Source: an uncultured Hyphomicrobiaceae bacterium
GTDB lineage: Bacteria > Pseudomonadota > Alphaproteobacteria > Rhizobiales > CALHAX01
Length of the DNA stretch: 53,836 nucleotides
Assembly: GCA_937931785.1 (NCBI GenBank)
Contig: CALHAX010000069.1
Location: 1-53,836, forward strand
Reading direction: 5' to 3'
Shown: in pieces, positions 34,780-44,116 of the stretch
How the letters are laid out: each line of letters starts with the position of its first letter
How positions within the stretch are numbered: the stretch's first letter is position 1
The notes under the pieces: model-generated
Told to the model about the DNA's origin: nothing
Databases searched by the model: none
Seen by the model: the letters and a program-made list of their open reading frames with translations, nothing else
Position numbers and translations under genes: made by a program

Positions 34780-37128
34780 ATGACGTCCAACGCAATGATT
34801 CTCGAGTGTCCAAGCTGTCAGGCCCGATTTGAAATCGGAGTCGGTGTCAACGTGATCGGCCGCAAGGTTCGGTGTTCGCGCTGTGCGCATGTTTGGCAGG
34901 TTGAAGAAGCCTCAGCAACCGACCGTTCACCAGAGGCGGCCGTTGCTCACGCACCTCAGCATCCTCACCCGCCGCACACTGGTCCCCATAACACCACGCC
35001 GATGCCTGAGCCAAGCGCGCCGCCCCCTGTGCAAGCAGGGCAGCCAGGTCTCATGCCACCCCATCGAACAGCGCAGCTCAGCCCTCCTGCCGCACCGACC
35101 AAGATGCCTCAAACGCAACGACCGCCAGGCCGCCACGACATCCATGGCGTTGTGCCTCCAACCCAGTCAATGCCGCCCCATCGTCCAGAACCTACGCCAC
35201 CCTCGGCCCCGTCTCAGGCGCAGCCGCCCAAAATGCCAGACGTTGCTTTCTCCGAGACAGCTCGGGCAGACACTATGGCCACAGCTTCTGCGGTGATGGC
35301 GCCTGCCAGCGCGCAGGCCGTTCAGGTTGTGGACCGTTCGAGGCACGACACGCACTCGGTGCCCGGTGTGGAGCCTTCGGAGCGCGCAATTGCCACAACT
35401 CACGGTGCGGCTGAAAACGCGCCATCAGATGGCATGCCCGCTTCGCCGGCAAGCGCAACAGACGAACCTGAACCCCATGATTCCGGTGCAGCCCACGATA
35501 AAGAGGATCGGGGTGCTTCTTCTTCAGCAACCAGCGAAGCGGAGGCAACTGAAGTCCACGAGCAGCCCGAGACCACTTTGGAAGACGACGTGCCCAGTCC
35601 TCTGGAGAGCGGTGACGATACGTTACCTGATCCAGCAGCCGAGATGCAGACGGGCATCCCGGCAGAAGCGGATCCGGACAAACCGGCTATAGAGGACGTG
35701 GCAACAAAGCTCTCCGAAGAACCAGATAAGAGCGACTTATCGGCCGATGCAACGCCTCCTGATGACGCTCGGGACGACAACAGCGAAGATTCAGTCAAAA
35801 ACGATGATACAACGACGAATGTGCTGAAAACGGCGGCTTTAGAGCGTGAACCAGAGGCCGTTACCTCTGACAACAACGAGACCAGCACACCCCGGAACCC
35901 TGACACGCGCGACGCTATCGAGACCCCAACAATCGTTGAGGCCGAACCTCCCATATCCGTTCCAGAAGCAAAGCCCCGGACACACAACAAGATTGCAGAA
36001 ACCGAACTGCACGCCCCTTCAGAAAAGTATCCAGAGCTTGAACCACAATCGCCAGCACAAGGCGCCACGCTTCAGACTGAACAGTTGGTCGATTCAGAAC
36101 GCGTCGACCCCGACCTTGAAGCAGCGCTTGGTGACATGTTTGCCTCGCCGCCCGAATTGATCGATCGACGCGCGCCGCTGGGCGTGCCCGGTGACTCCTT
36201 CTCGATGCCCCCGCGCGACGAGCCGATGCAGAGATACAGTACGGTTGCCGTACCGGACGACGATATCGAACGTTTTGAAGACGTGAGGAGCGGCGCGATC
36301 AATCGTAAAGCTGCTGTCAGTTCAATCCACCCGACGCCGGATTCTCGTTCTCAAACGCAATTCACGCATTCCAGCTACGCATCCGCCCCCCAATACGCCA
36401 GCCTGGGGCAAGGCCACGTTGATCAGGACGGATGGCGCCAAACCGGGGCAAACCAAACCGGGGCGGGCGAAGCTGGACCAGGACAAACCGGCTTCACTGC
36501 GCGTGAGCTTGGACAAGCGCGTGATCCATCATTTTCCACGTCTGATCAGATTGCACCCGATCCTGCGCTGGAGCGATCTCACATCGACACTCGGATCGAT
36601 GTTCCTTTTGCAACCGACTTCACAGATAATTCCGTGCCCCCCCACCCGATGGAACGACGTGGCCGCCATGTTCATGCCGACTTGAACCGGCGTCGTGCGA
36701 CGGTCAATCTTGGCTGGTTCTGCCTTGCAGCCCTCCTCGGTTCGTTCATCGGAATCGTGACACTCGCTCGTGAGACTGTTGTTCGCACACTCCCGGGCGC
36801 AGCAGATTTCTATTCCGCGATTGGGCACCCAGTGAACATCCGCGGTCTGGATTTTGAAAACGTATCTTATGACTGGACGACGGACGGTGGACGGCCTGCT
36901 ATCGACGTCAAAGGTACGATCCGCAATGTGTCAGCCATTGCTATGGAGGTTCCAACAGTCGTTTTCGTCCTGCTCGATGATCGCGGTGATGAACTCTACA
37001 ACTGGGCGAGCCGCGTGCGTGACACTCCGATTGAAGCGGGTGGTCAGGCTATGTTTGAGGCGAGAGTTCCAGCCCCCCCAAAGGCGGCACGCCGTCTCAG
37101 GGTGCGTTTTGCGCGCAAATCACGGTAG
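34780..37128 (+). CDS. MJ0042-type zinc-ribbon protein with long disordered middle and DUF3426 C-terminus
   Basis: The N-terminus MILECPSCQARFEIG...VRCSRCAHVW is an MJ0042 zinc ribbon with four Cys. Residues about 55-640 are low-complexity, rich in Pro, Glu, Asp, Thr and Ala and with QTGA-type short repeats near 560. One membrane helix (LGWFCLAALLGSFIGIVTLA) precedes a C-terminal domain like DUF3426 (IRGLDFENVSYDW, GTIRNVSAIAMEVPTVVFVLLDDRGDELYNW). At 782 residues from ATG 34780 it is much longer than relatives I know (250-450). ATG 34795 or GTG 34750 are alternative starts. The family commonly sits beside ftsEX and hpt; its function is unknown. The zinc ribbon is probably cytoplasmic and the C-terminal domain periplasmic. 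Confidence 0.9.
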   Translation: MTSNAMILECPSCQARFEIGVGVNVIGRKVRCSRCAHVWQVEEASATDRSPEAAVAHAPQHPHPPHTGPHNTTPMPEPSAPPPVQAGQPGLMPPHRTAQLSPPAAPTKMPQTQRPPGRHDIHGVVPPTQSMPPHRPEPTPPSAPSQAQPPKMPDVAFSETARADTMATASAVMAPASAQAVQVVDRSRHDTHSVPGVEPSERAIATTHGAAENAPSDGMPASPASATDEPEPHDSGAAHDKEDRGASSSATSEAEATEVHEQPETTLEDDVPSPLESGDDTLPDPAAEMQTGIPAEADPDKPAIEDVATKLSEEPDKSDLSADATPPDDARDDNSEDSVKNDDTTTNVLKTAALEREPEAVTSDNNETSTPRNPDTRDAIETPTIVEAEPPISVPEAKPRTHNKIAETELHAPSEKYPELEPQSPAQGATLQTEQLVDSERVDPDLEAALGDMFASPPELIDRRAPLGVPGDSFSMPPRDEPMQRYSTVAVPDDDIERFEDVRSGAINRKAAVSSIHPTPDSRSQTQFTHSSYASAPQYASLGQGHVDQDGWRQTGANQTGAGEAGPGQTGFTARELGQARDPSFSTSDQIAPDPALERSHIDTRIDVPFATDFTDNSVPPHPMERRGRHVHADLNRRRATVNLGWFCLAALLGSFIGIVTLARETVVRTLPGAADFYSAIGHPVNIRGLDFENVSYDWTTDGGRPAIDVKGTIRNVSAIAMEVPTVVFVLLDDRGDELYNWASRVRDTPIEAGGQAMFEARVPAPPKAARRLRVRFARKSR

Positions 37129-37172
37129 ACAACGCAGCGCCGTGAAAACCCGACATTCAGAGCCCTGCACGC

Positions 37173-37727
37173 ATGACACACTCCAAAAATATAACGGATA
37201 TAAAAGTTATCTTTTCTGCTGACGCTATCGCGTCACGCATTGGCATTCTGGCGAGGGAGATAGCAGCGACGCATTCGGAACGCCTTCTTGTCGTTCCTAT
37301 TCTCAAAGGAAGTTTTATCTTTGCGGCAGACTTGATCCGGGCCTTGCATCACGCCGGACTGTCCCCCGAGGTCGATTTCCTGACGCTGTCCAGCTACAGG
37401 GACGGAACGTCTTCGTCCGGTACGGTTGAAGTGGTCCGTGATGTCGAGACCGAGATTGCAGGGCGCGATGTTCTGGTTGTTGACGATATCCTCGAATCCG
37501 GGCGCACGTTAGCCCATGCCAGAAACCTGATAACTTCGCGTGGGGCAAACCGCGTCACGACATGCGTATTACTTGACAAACCGGTCGAACGAGCAACCCG
37601 GATCGGCGCGGATTTCAAGGCGTTCGATTGTCCCGACGTGTTCGTTGTTGGTTACGGTATGGATATGGCACACCGCTTCCGCGAGTTGCCTTATGTCGGA
37701 CATCTCATCCAAGAGGCGGGGCCGTGA
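37173..37727 (+). CDS. hpt: Hypoxanthine phosphoribosyltransferase
   Basis: This 184-residue purine-salvage enzyme converts hypoxanthine (and often guanine) plus PRPP to IMP (GMP). The PRPP-binding motif is VLVVDDILESGRTL. VVPILKGSFIFAADL, the flexible-loop region LSSYRDGTSSSG and VGYGMDMAHRFRELPYVG are as in bacterial HPRT. It follows the zinc-ribbon gene by 44 bases on the same strand, probably in one transcript. Confidence 0.95.
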   Translation: MTHSKNITDIKVIFSADAIASRIGILAREIAATHSERLLVVPILKGSFIFAADLIRALHHAGLSPEVDFLTLSSYRDGTSSSGTVEVVRDVETEIAGRDVLVVDDILESGRTLAHARNLITSRGANRVTTCVLLDKPVERATRIGADFKAFDCPDVFVVGYGMDMAHRFRELPYVGHLIQEAGP

Positions 37728-37773
37728 TATCCAAAAATTACCGAGATCTCGATCATAATCATGCGCGATTCAA

Positions 37774-37791
37774 CACTGTGATCATACAGTG
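37774..37791. promoter_or_regulatory. Inverted repeat upstream of the pentapeptide gene
   Basis: CACTGT (37774-37779) and ACAGTG (37786-37791) are perfect 6-bp arms around GATCAT, about 70 bases before the next start. No T run follows, so it is not a terminator. It may be an operator; no regulator is identified. Confidence 0.25.
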
Positions 37792-37861
37792 AGTAAGTGC
37801 AGATTGCAGAGATCGCAACAAGTTCATTGGTTCCACCGCACAACTTTGGCATGATACGAGC

Positions 37862-38575
37862 ATGATCTCTTATCGAAAAATACGCATAGCCTCGACGGTT
37901 GCTGCGACACTGCTATCTGCCGTGCTAATCCAGACCCTTGGAATGCGCCATGCCTCTGCCGGCTGTTCGGCGAGCCCTGCGCTCGGGGTGAACTGGTCGG
38001 GATGCGTGAAAGCCCGCAAGATGCTGTCGCAGTACAATCTTTCCGGAGGTCAGTTTGAGCGCACAAGCTTTGTCGGAAGCGATCTCAAATCAGTCAATCT
38101 CGACAAGGCGAACCTGTTGAGCGCAGATCTGACACGTGCACGTTTTGTGGAAGCCTCGTTGCGCGGCGCTGTCCTTGACAAGGCGGCGGCTTATCGCACC
38201 AACTTCGACAAAGCCAATCTGACCAACGCGTCTCTTATTAAGGGAGAATTTTTTAGATCAAGTTTCGTCAATACCGTGCTGAAAGATGCGGCAATGACAA
38301 AAGCCGAGTTCCCGCGCGCAAATTTTTCGAATGCCGATCTGCGTGGTGCAAGGCTGTTGAATGCAAACATTTCCCGAGCGCTGTTCGCCGGAGCAAAACT
38401 CAAGGCAACAGCATTCACCAACGCCTATACATTCCGAACGGATTTTTCCGCTGCGGATCTGAGCGAAACCCAAGGCCTGACGCAGGCTCAGATAGATGTT
38501 GCATGTGGGACTGAAACCACTGTTCTGCCTGTGGGGTTGACCTCTCCTGCCGCATGGCCGTGCTATCCAGAATAA
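37862..38575 (+). CDS. Exported pentapeptide-repeat protein
   Basis: The 237-residue protein has an N-terminal signal-like segment (IASTVAATLLSAVLIQTLGMRHASA, then Gly-Cys). Tandem A(D/N)LXX pentapeptides follow from about residue 55 to 205, for example ANLLSADLTRARF, LRGAVLDKAAAYRTNF and ANFSNADLRGARLLNANI. They would fold into a right-handed quadrilateral beta-helix. Cys34, Cys48, Cys214 and Cys234 flank the helix and may form disulfides in the periplasm. Pentapeptide proteins vary in role, including gyrase mimicry, and none is assigned here. It stands between hpt and an oxidoreductase gene. Confidence 0.88.
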   Translation: MISYRKIRIASTVAATLLSAVLIQTLGMRHASAGCSASPALGVNWSGCVKARKMLSQYNLSGGQFERTSFVGSDLKSVNLDKANLLSADLTRARFVEASLRGAVLDKAAAYRTNFDKANLTNASLIKGEFFRSSFVNTVLKDAAMTKAEFPRANFSNADLRGARLLNANISRALFAGAKLKATAFTNAYTFRTDFSAADLSETQGLTQAQIDVACGTETTVLPVGLTSPAAWPCYPE

Positions 38576-38676
38576 ATTGATTGCACCTCCACGCAGACCA
38601 TAACTCTATTTTTTTGTTGACGCCTGCGCCGTGCAGACCCACAACCCGCGCCAATTCACACGCCGGGGAGGGCATC

Positions 38677-39636
38677 ATGAAAGTTGGTTTTATCGGTCTT
38701 GGAAATGTTGGTGGCAAGCTGTCTGGCAGTCTGCTGCGCAATGACTTCGACCTGACGGTGCGCGATCTCGACAAGGACATCGCACAACCGTTCCTCGACA
38801 AGGGTGCGCATTGGGGCGAGAGTCCGAAGGCGATGGCTGAGGCCGTGGACATGATCATTACATGCCTGCCAAGCCCGGCTGCGAGCGCTGCGGTGATGGA
38901 AGCCGATGACGGGATTCTTGCAGGATTGTCCGAGGGTAAAATCTGGGCTGAGATGAGCACGACGGACGAGGCGGAAGTCAAACGTCTGGGCGCGCTCGTC
39001 GAAGCCAAAGGGGCCATGCCGATTGACTGCCCCGTTTCTGGTGGATGCCACCGGGCGGCGACCGGAAACATCGCGATCTTTGCCGGTTGCGATCGGGACG
39101 CGTTCGAGAAAGCGCTTCCCGCACTGAAACGGATGGGGCGTCAGATTCTGCATACAGGCCCGCTTGGTTCTGCCTCGGTTCTGAAAGTGGTTACGAACTA
39201 TCTGGCGACGGCCAATCTCGTGTCCTGTTGCGAAGCGCTGATGACCTGCAAGAAAGCAGGCATGGACTTGAACACGTCCTTTGAAGCGATCCGCATTTCC
39301 TCCGGAAACTCATTTGTTCATGAAACGGAAAGTCAGGTCATCCTGAACGGATCGCGCGACATCAATTTCACGATGGACCTCGTGGTGAAAGATATTTCGC
39401 TCTTCAATGCCGTTGCAGAACGGGCCGGATTGAACCTGGAGCTGGCGCCGTTGCTGCGCGATATCTTCCTTGATGGTCAGGAAAAATATGGTGCGCGAGA
39501 ATGGTCCCCGAACATCATCAAACGGCTTGAAGATGCGACGGGAGAGAAAGTTCTTGCTCCCGGATTCCCGCCAGAGATGTTTGACGACGAGCCTGAAGAA
39601 GAGGGGGCCGAAGTGCAGGTGACCGGGCGGGACTGA
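38677..39636 (+). CDS. NAD(P)-dependent beta-hydroxyacid dehydrogenase (3-hydroxyisobutyrate dehydrogenase family)
   Basis: The ATG at 38677, with GGGGAGGG four bases upstream, gives 319 residues. The Rossmann motif VGFIGLGNVGGKLSGSLL opens the protein. The substrate motif DCPVSGGCHRAATGN and the helix with catalytic Lys (GSASVLKVVTNYLATANLVSCCEAL) identify the beta-hydroxyacid dehydrogenase family. SGNSFVHETES is less typical, so the exact substrate (3-hydroxyisobutyrate, tartronate semialdehyde or other) is open. The C-terminal 25 residues are acidic. It converges with the DUF4175 gene. Confidence 0.88.
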   Translation: MKVGFIGLGNVGGKLSGSLLRNDFDLTVRDLDKDIAQPFLDKGAHWGESPKAMAEAVDMIITCLPSPAASAAVMEADDGILAGLSEGKIWAEMSTTDEAEVKRLGALVEAKGAMPIDCPVSGGCHRAATGNIAIFAGCDRDAFEKALPALKRMGRQILHTGPLGSASVLKVVTNYLATANLVSCCEALMTCKKAGMDLNTSFEAIRISSGNSFVHETESQVILNGSRDINFTMDLVVKDISLFNAVAERAGLNLELAPLLRDIFLDGQEKYGAREWSPNIIKRLEDATGEKVLAPGFPPEMFDDEPEEEGAEVQVTGRD

Positions 39637-39666
39637 TCCACCCAATCTATAGTGCAACTGTCGACA

Positions 39667-42294
39667 TCAGAATCGCTCGAGCAGGCGTTCGATATAATCG
39701 AGTTCGAGTGACGGTCGGTTCGGATCGCTGGCGCGGCGGCGGAGTTCTTCGAGGATTCGGCGAGCCCGCTGCACGTCAATCTCGCCTGGAACCTCGACAC
39801 CTTCGCCGGTCTGGTTCCCGTTGTTCTGCGTCTCACGGCTACGCCCCAGAGGATCGCGCGGACGTTGACCGACCTGCCCGGCCATCCCGCGCAACATTTC
39901 CTGAGCCATTTCGCGGGCGCCCTTGCGCAGTTGATCGAGCGCTTTCGATTGCTGGCGGGTCGCGCGATCCAGATCACCCTTTTCCAACGACTGTTGTGCT
40001 CCGCGCATGGAGCGCTGGGCCTGTTCAAGCTGTTTCGGTGTCTGCCCGCCGAAACCTTGCAGGCTATCAAGCAGGCGCCCAAGATTGTTTTTCAGGCTAC
40101 CCTGACGTTGGCTAAGACCCTGACTGCGCCCACTGCCATCACGGCCTTGCTGCCCTTCGCCCTGATTACCTTTCTGTCCCTTGCCCCGTCCCTTCTTCCC
40201 GTCGCGCCCCTTGCCCTGACGTGCGCTGAACGTGTCGTCCAGAAGGCGTTGCTGATCGCGTGTAAGGTCGCCAAATTCCTTCATGGTTTGTTGCATGCGG
40301 CCGGATTGCGGATTGTTCTGCGCCGTCTGCAACTGCTCCATCATGTTTCGGAGTTGATCAAGCATCTGCTGAGCGGCATCCCGCGAACCGGACTTGGCAA
40401 GTTTTTCAATATCGCGCAGCATCTTGTCGAGATCACGCTGCGATAATTGGCGGTTGTTCGGGTTCTGGGCCTGCGCCTGTTGTTGCTGACCCTGTTTCTG
40501 GGCTTGCTGCTGCATGGAGCGCATGAAGCGATTCATCGCCTGACGCAGCTCTTTCATCAGCTTGGAGATTTCTTCGTCCGACGCGCCATTTTTCAACGCT
40601 TCGGAAAGTTTGTCCTGCGCGTCGCGAAGATCGCGCTCGGCCTGGGACAAATCTCCGTCCTCAACGCGCAAGGCGATATTCCACAACTGATCGACGAGTC
40701 CTTTCAGAACTTTTGTGGTTTCCTTTTGCGCAGCAACCTCGGATTTGTCTCCGCTCGCATCAAGGTTCCAGTCGTGATGCGTGATGCGCCAGTAGGCAGA
40801 CCGCAGACCGAGGTACACCGACCGATCGGGCGTGAAAAGCTCCGGAGCGATGGTCAACGCATTAAGCGCGGTTGCGACCTTGCCGCGACCGGCCGGATTG
40901 ATTGCCAGCTTGCGACGCTGCTCGACGATTGCTTTTGCGAGCGGCTTGCGAAAGGCGCGAGCGGGGAGGTTGAATACGTAAGACTTGCTGCGGCCAACCT
41001 GCGGGACCTGATCGCGAGCGCTGAGTGTCATGTCGACCTCAAGACCGGCCCACGGATGAGCCGTCAGGTCCTGATACGTAACAGCTTCAACTTTCTTCTG
41101 GTTCCGGCGCGGCATCTTCAGGGCAAACTTCGGGGCGGGCCATGGACTTTGCGCAGAGTCGGCTGTGATCCCCGCATCCTTACGGCTTTTGTCGGTCAGC
41201 GCGAACGTTGCTTCAGCACCGGTGATACCGTAATCGTCCGTGATCCTGTAATTCAGAGATAACGCGCCGCGCGCACTTTTGCCAGCCGGTTTGGTCAACG
41301 CGATTTTGGGGGCGTTATCCGGTGTCACCGTGAATTGCCAGCCCTTGATGCGTTTTTCATTGACCGTCAGGGAGATGACACCGCTTTCCGTTAATTTCTG
41401 CCCGAATTCAGCGATGGAACTTACAGCCCGCTTTGGCGTTTTTTTCGTCGCGTCTGTATTACCTTCAGCACGCTTTTTTTCAGGAACGGGAACCGCCTCG
41501 ACTTCGCCGTCCTTGCGGAAGGTGGCTGCAAATGCGCTCCGATCTACGCCAGATGCACGGATCACCAGTGTACTTCCCGCAGGGATTTCAAACATACGCG
41601 CTTCGTCTGTGTCGGCCTTTTGCGAGACGGAACCGTCGGCCAGCATGATGGGCGCTTTGCCAGTGTAGTGTGGTGGCGTCACCCAGGCGTCAAGACGCGC
41701 TTCAATTGCACTGCTGTTTGCCGCAGTCGTAAATGCCGACAGCAAACGCTCACCAGCAATCGGCCAAACGAGAAGCGCCGAAACTACGGTTCCAAGAAGT
41801 AGTGCGACGCGAAGTGCGAACGGATCACGCTTGTCGACGCGTGGGCGCGGTGTGCCAGGGCGCAAGCGACCGAACATGGCTGCGAGTTGATCGCGGTGCG
41901 CCTGCCAGATGGTCCGTAATTGACGATCCGCAGCCGGGTCGCCAGATCCGGATAGCGTGTCTTCATATGCGGTGGCTGGCCGGTGTGCGACGCCCGATTT
42001 CTTTTCCAGACGACGCACAGCTTCTTCGCGGGTCGGCCACGAGATGCGAACCAACGGAACGAGGGAAACAACGGCAAGCATTGCGAACAGCCCAAGCGCG
42101 ATTTGTCGAGGTGCGCCGTTCAGGACGGTCCACAGCCCGAGCAAAGAGACAATCGCGAAGAATAGCGCCACACCAATCGGCGGCCAGAGGCACGGCCAGA
42201 TGCGTTCCACAAGTAGCGCGCGGCGGCTGGAACGGACCCGCTTTTCAAGCAAATCCAGTGACTGAGTGTCCGGAGGCGTTTTTTTCGCATTCAT
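39667..42294 (-). CDS. DUF4175/TIGR02302 family membrane protein
   Basis: The protein has 875 residues from ATG 42294. Two membrane helices near the N-terminus (IWPCLWPPIGVALFFAIVSLLGLW and IALGLFAMLAVVSLVPLV) and one near 155-175 precede a large region with beta-rich segments, including YRITDDYGITGAEATF. The C-terminal 300 residues are helical and very Gln-rich (QQQAQKQGQQQQAQAQ, RDGKKGRGKGQKG), then LELDYIERLLERF. This matches my memory of the alphaproteobacterial TIGR02302 family, of unknown function. It lies 157 bases downstream of lysA in a conserved neighbourhood. Confidence 0.88.
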   Translation of the reverse strand: MNAKKTPPDTQSLDLLEKRVRSSRRALLVERIWPCLWPPIGVALFFAIVSLLGLWTVLNGAPRQIALGLFAMLAVVSLVPLVRISWPTREEAVRRLEKKSGVAHRPATAYEDTLSGSGDPAADRQLRTIWQAHRDQLAAMFGRLRPGTPRPRVDKRDPFALRVALLLGTVVSALLVWPIAGERLLSAFTTAANSSAIEARLDAWVTPPHYTGKAPIMLADGSVSQKADTDEARMFEIPAGSTLVIRASGVDRSAFAATFRKDGEVEAVPVPEKKRAEGNTDATKKTPKRAVSSIAEFGQKLTESGVISLTVNEKRIKGWQFTVTPDNAPKIALTKPAGKSARGALSLNYRITDDYGITGAEATFALTDKSRKDAGITADSAQSPWPAPKFALKMPRRNQKKVEAVTYQDLTAHPWAGLEVDMTLSARDQVPQVGRSKSYVFNLPARAFRKPLAKAIVEQRRKLAINPAGRGKVATALNALTIAPELFTPDRSVYLGLRSAYWRITHHDWNLDASGDKSEVAAQKETTKVLKGLVDQLWNIALRVEDGDLSQAERDLRDAQDKLSEALKNGASDEEISKLMKELRQAMNRFMRSMQQQAQKQGQQQQAQAQNPNNRQLSQRDLDKMLRDIEKLAKSGSRDAAQQMLDQLRNMMEQLQTAQNNPQSGRMQQTMKEFGDLTRDQQRLLDDTFSARQGKGRDGKKGRGKGQKGNQGEGQQGRDGSGRSQGLSQRQGSLKNNLGRLLDSLQGFGGQTPKQLEQAQRSMRGAQQSLEKGDLDRATRQQSKALDQLRKGAREMAQEMLRGMAGQVGQRPRDPLGRSRETQNNGNQTGEGVEVPGEIDVQRARRILEELRRRASDPNRPSLELDYIERLLERF

Positions 42295-42451
42295 GACATG
42301 AAGCCTACCACGGGATACCCCGGTCCGCCCAGAGCCTCCCACGCCAAGATTGCCGCAGGGTTTCCGCTATGGAAATGGCGAATTCAGGGCATTTTCACTG
42401 AATTGACCGCCTTTACGGTGCTCACAATCTCGCGATAACGGCCGCCGGGAC

Positions 42452-43720
42452 CTATTCCAGCCAAGGCGCGAGCCGGTCGAGGTTGATGAGCTCGTCATAG
42501 GTCTGGCGCGGGCGAACGACGGCGTAATCGGCACGATTGACCATAACTTCGGGAACAAGACGGCGCGTGTTGTAAGTTCCGGCCTGAACCGCGCCATAGG
42601 CCCCTGCCGTCATGACAGCGAACAGGTCGCCCGCTTTGAATTCTGGCAACTTTCTGCTGCGGGCAAGATAATCTCCGGTTTCGCATACGGGACCGACGAC
42701 GTCGGTTATCCGTTCAGGTCCGCCGCACCGTTCTTCGGCGACAGGCCAGATGTCATGATACGCTTCATAGAGCGTCGGACGAATGAGATCGTTCATGGCA
42801 CCGTCGCCTATGACGAACCGTTTTGCTCCCGCATCCTTCGTATAGATCACGCGCGCAATTAGAATACCTGCATTGGCGGCAATCATGCGCCCAGGTTCGA
42901 AGGCGATCTTGACGTCGTGCCTCCCCAGGGTTTCACGCACTACCTTCGCATATTCATCCGGATGCGGCGGGATATCGTTTGTGCCCGCATATGGTACACC
43001 CAAGCCGCCCCCGAGATCGACATGGGTAATCGTGTGGTTGTCCGCTCGCAGTGCCGAAACGAGCTCGCCCATCAGTGTGAATGCCTTGTGGAACGGGGCC
43101 AGATCCGTGATCTGACTGCCGATGTGCATGTGAATGGCGTCCGCGTTGATGCCCGGCAGTTCCGCTGCACGCGCGTAGAGCCTTGGTGCTTCTTCGTAGG
43201 CAATGCCGAATTTATCTTCTGCTTTTCCGGTGGAGATTTTTTCATGAGTCCCGGGGTCGACATCTGGATTCACCCGGAAGGCAACGCGCGCCGTTTTACC
43301 CAATTCGGTGGCGACGGAGGAAAGCGCCTCAACCTCAGCTTCGGATTCCACGTTGAAGCCGCGAATTCCGACCTCAAGGGCGAAGCTCATTTCCGCGCGG
43401 GTTTTTCCGACTCCGGCGAAAATGATCCGGTCTGCGGGAACACCGGCGGCAAGCGCGCGACGCAGTTCACCTTCGGACACGACATCCATGCCAGCGCCAA
43501 GATCTCCCAGCGTTTTGATGACGGCCTGGTTCGAGTTGGCTTTCACGGCGTAACAGATCAGCGGATCGAGATCGCCAAACGCATCGCGAAACACCTGATA
43601 GTGCCGCACGAGTGTCGCAGTCGAATAGCAGTAGAATGGTGTACCGACCTCTTCAGCAATCGTAACGAGGCTGACGCCTTCCGCATGGAGCACGCCGTCG
43701 CGGTAAGTGAAGTGGTGCAT
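42452..43720 (-). CDS. lysA: Diaminopimelate decarboxylase
   Basis: This 422-residue PLP enzyme (alanine-racemase fold) catalyses the last step of lysine synthesis, meso-DAP to lysine. The PLP Lys is in ICYAVKANSNQAV. FRVNPDVDPGTHEKISTG, the HIGSQ motif, LGGGLGVPY, EPGRMIAANAG and the active-site CETGDYLA are intact. It lies downstream of the lipoprotein and argH genes on the same strand, with a 125-base gap, so co-transcription is possible. Confidence 0.96.
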   Translation of the reverse strand: MHHFTYRDGVLHAEGVSLVTIAEEVGTPFYCYSTATLVRHYQVFRDAFGDLDPLICYAVKANSNQAVIKTLGDLGAGMDVVSEGELRRALAAGVPADRIIFAGVGKTRAEMSFALEVGIRGFNVESEAEVEALSSVATELGKTARVAFRVNPDVDPGTHEKISTGKAEDKFGIAYEEAPRLYARAAELPGINADAIHMHIGSQITDLAPFHKAFTLMGELVSALRADNHTITHVDLGGGLGVPYAGTNDIPPHPDEYAKVVRETLGRHDVKIAFEPGRMIAANAGILIARVIYTKDAGAKRFVIGDGAMNDLIRPTLYEAYHDIWPVAEERCGGPERITDVVGPVCETGDYLARSRKLPEFKAGDLFAVMTAGAYGAVQAGTYNTRRLVPEVMVNRADYAVVRPRQTYDELINLDRLAPWLE

Positions 43721-43845
43721 GGATCAGCCTGCAGCAATCTAGATGTGGTGTCCGGTTCGCCATGCCGAAGGCCAACACAACAGGCGGCGGCTCGGGCTGA
43801 GGATTACGGGAACCAGTGGTGCGTTGGACGGGTCGTTAAGCCGGA

Positions 43846-44037
43846 CTATTCGAGTAAACCATCGAGAATGATGCGCTTGCGCGGTGTCTCTTCTGTTGTA
43901 TCGCCATCTACGATCTTGCTGCCTTCCGGCGTCGACGCTGCGGAGTTCGGTGCTTCAAGTGGCCCCTTGACGCCGCAAGCCGACAGTCCAAGGCTGCCGA
44001 TTAGCGCCATTACCAGCAATGCGTTACGAAGTGCCAT
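43846..44037 (-). CDS. lptM: Small LptM/YifL-like lipoprotein
   Basis: The 63-residue precursor starts at ATG 44037 (MALRNALLVMALIGSLGLSACGVKGPLEAP). The lipobox LSAC gives a mature protein beginning CGVKGPLE, the hallmark of the YifL/LptM family, which assists disulfide maturation of LptD in enterobacteria. The tail is polar and ends RKRIILDGLLE. The position between argH and lysA is the family's usual one. It is 79 bases downstream of argH. Confidence 0.85.
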   Translation of the reverse strand: MALRNALLVMALIGSLGLSACGVKGPLEAPNSAASTPEGSKIVDGDTTEETPRKRIILDGLLE

Positions 44038-44116
44038 TGGTTCTGAACCTCTCGCGCACGTGCGCGCTCGAACCGCGCGATCGCGGACTTGTATCAACTT
44101 TCTAGCCCGAGACCGG

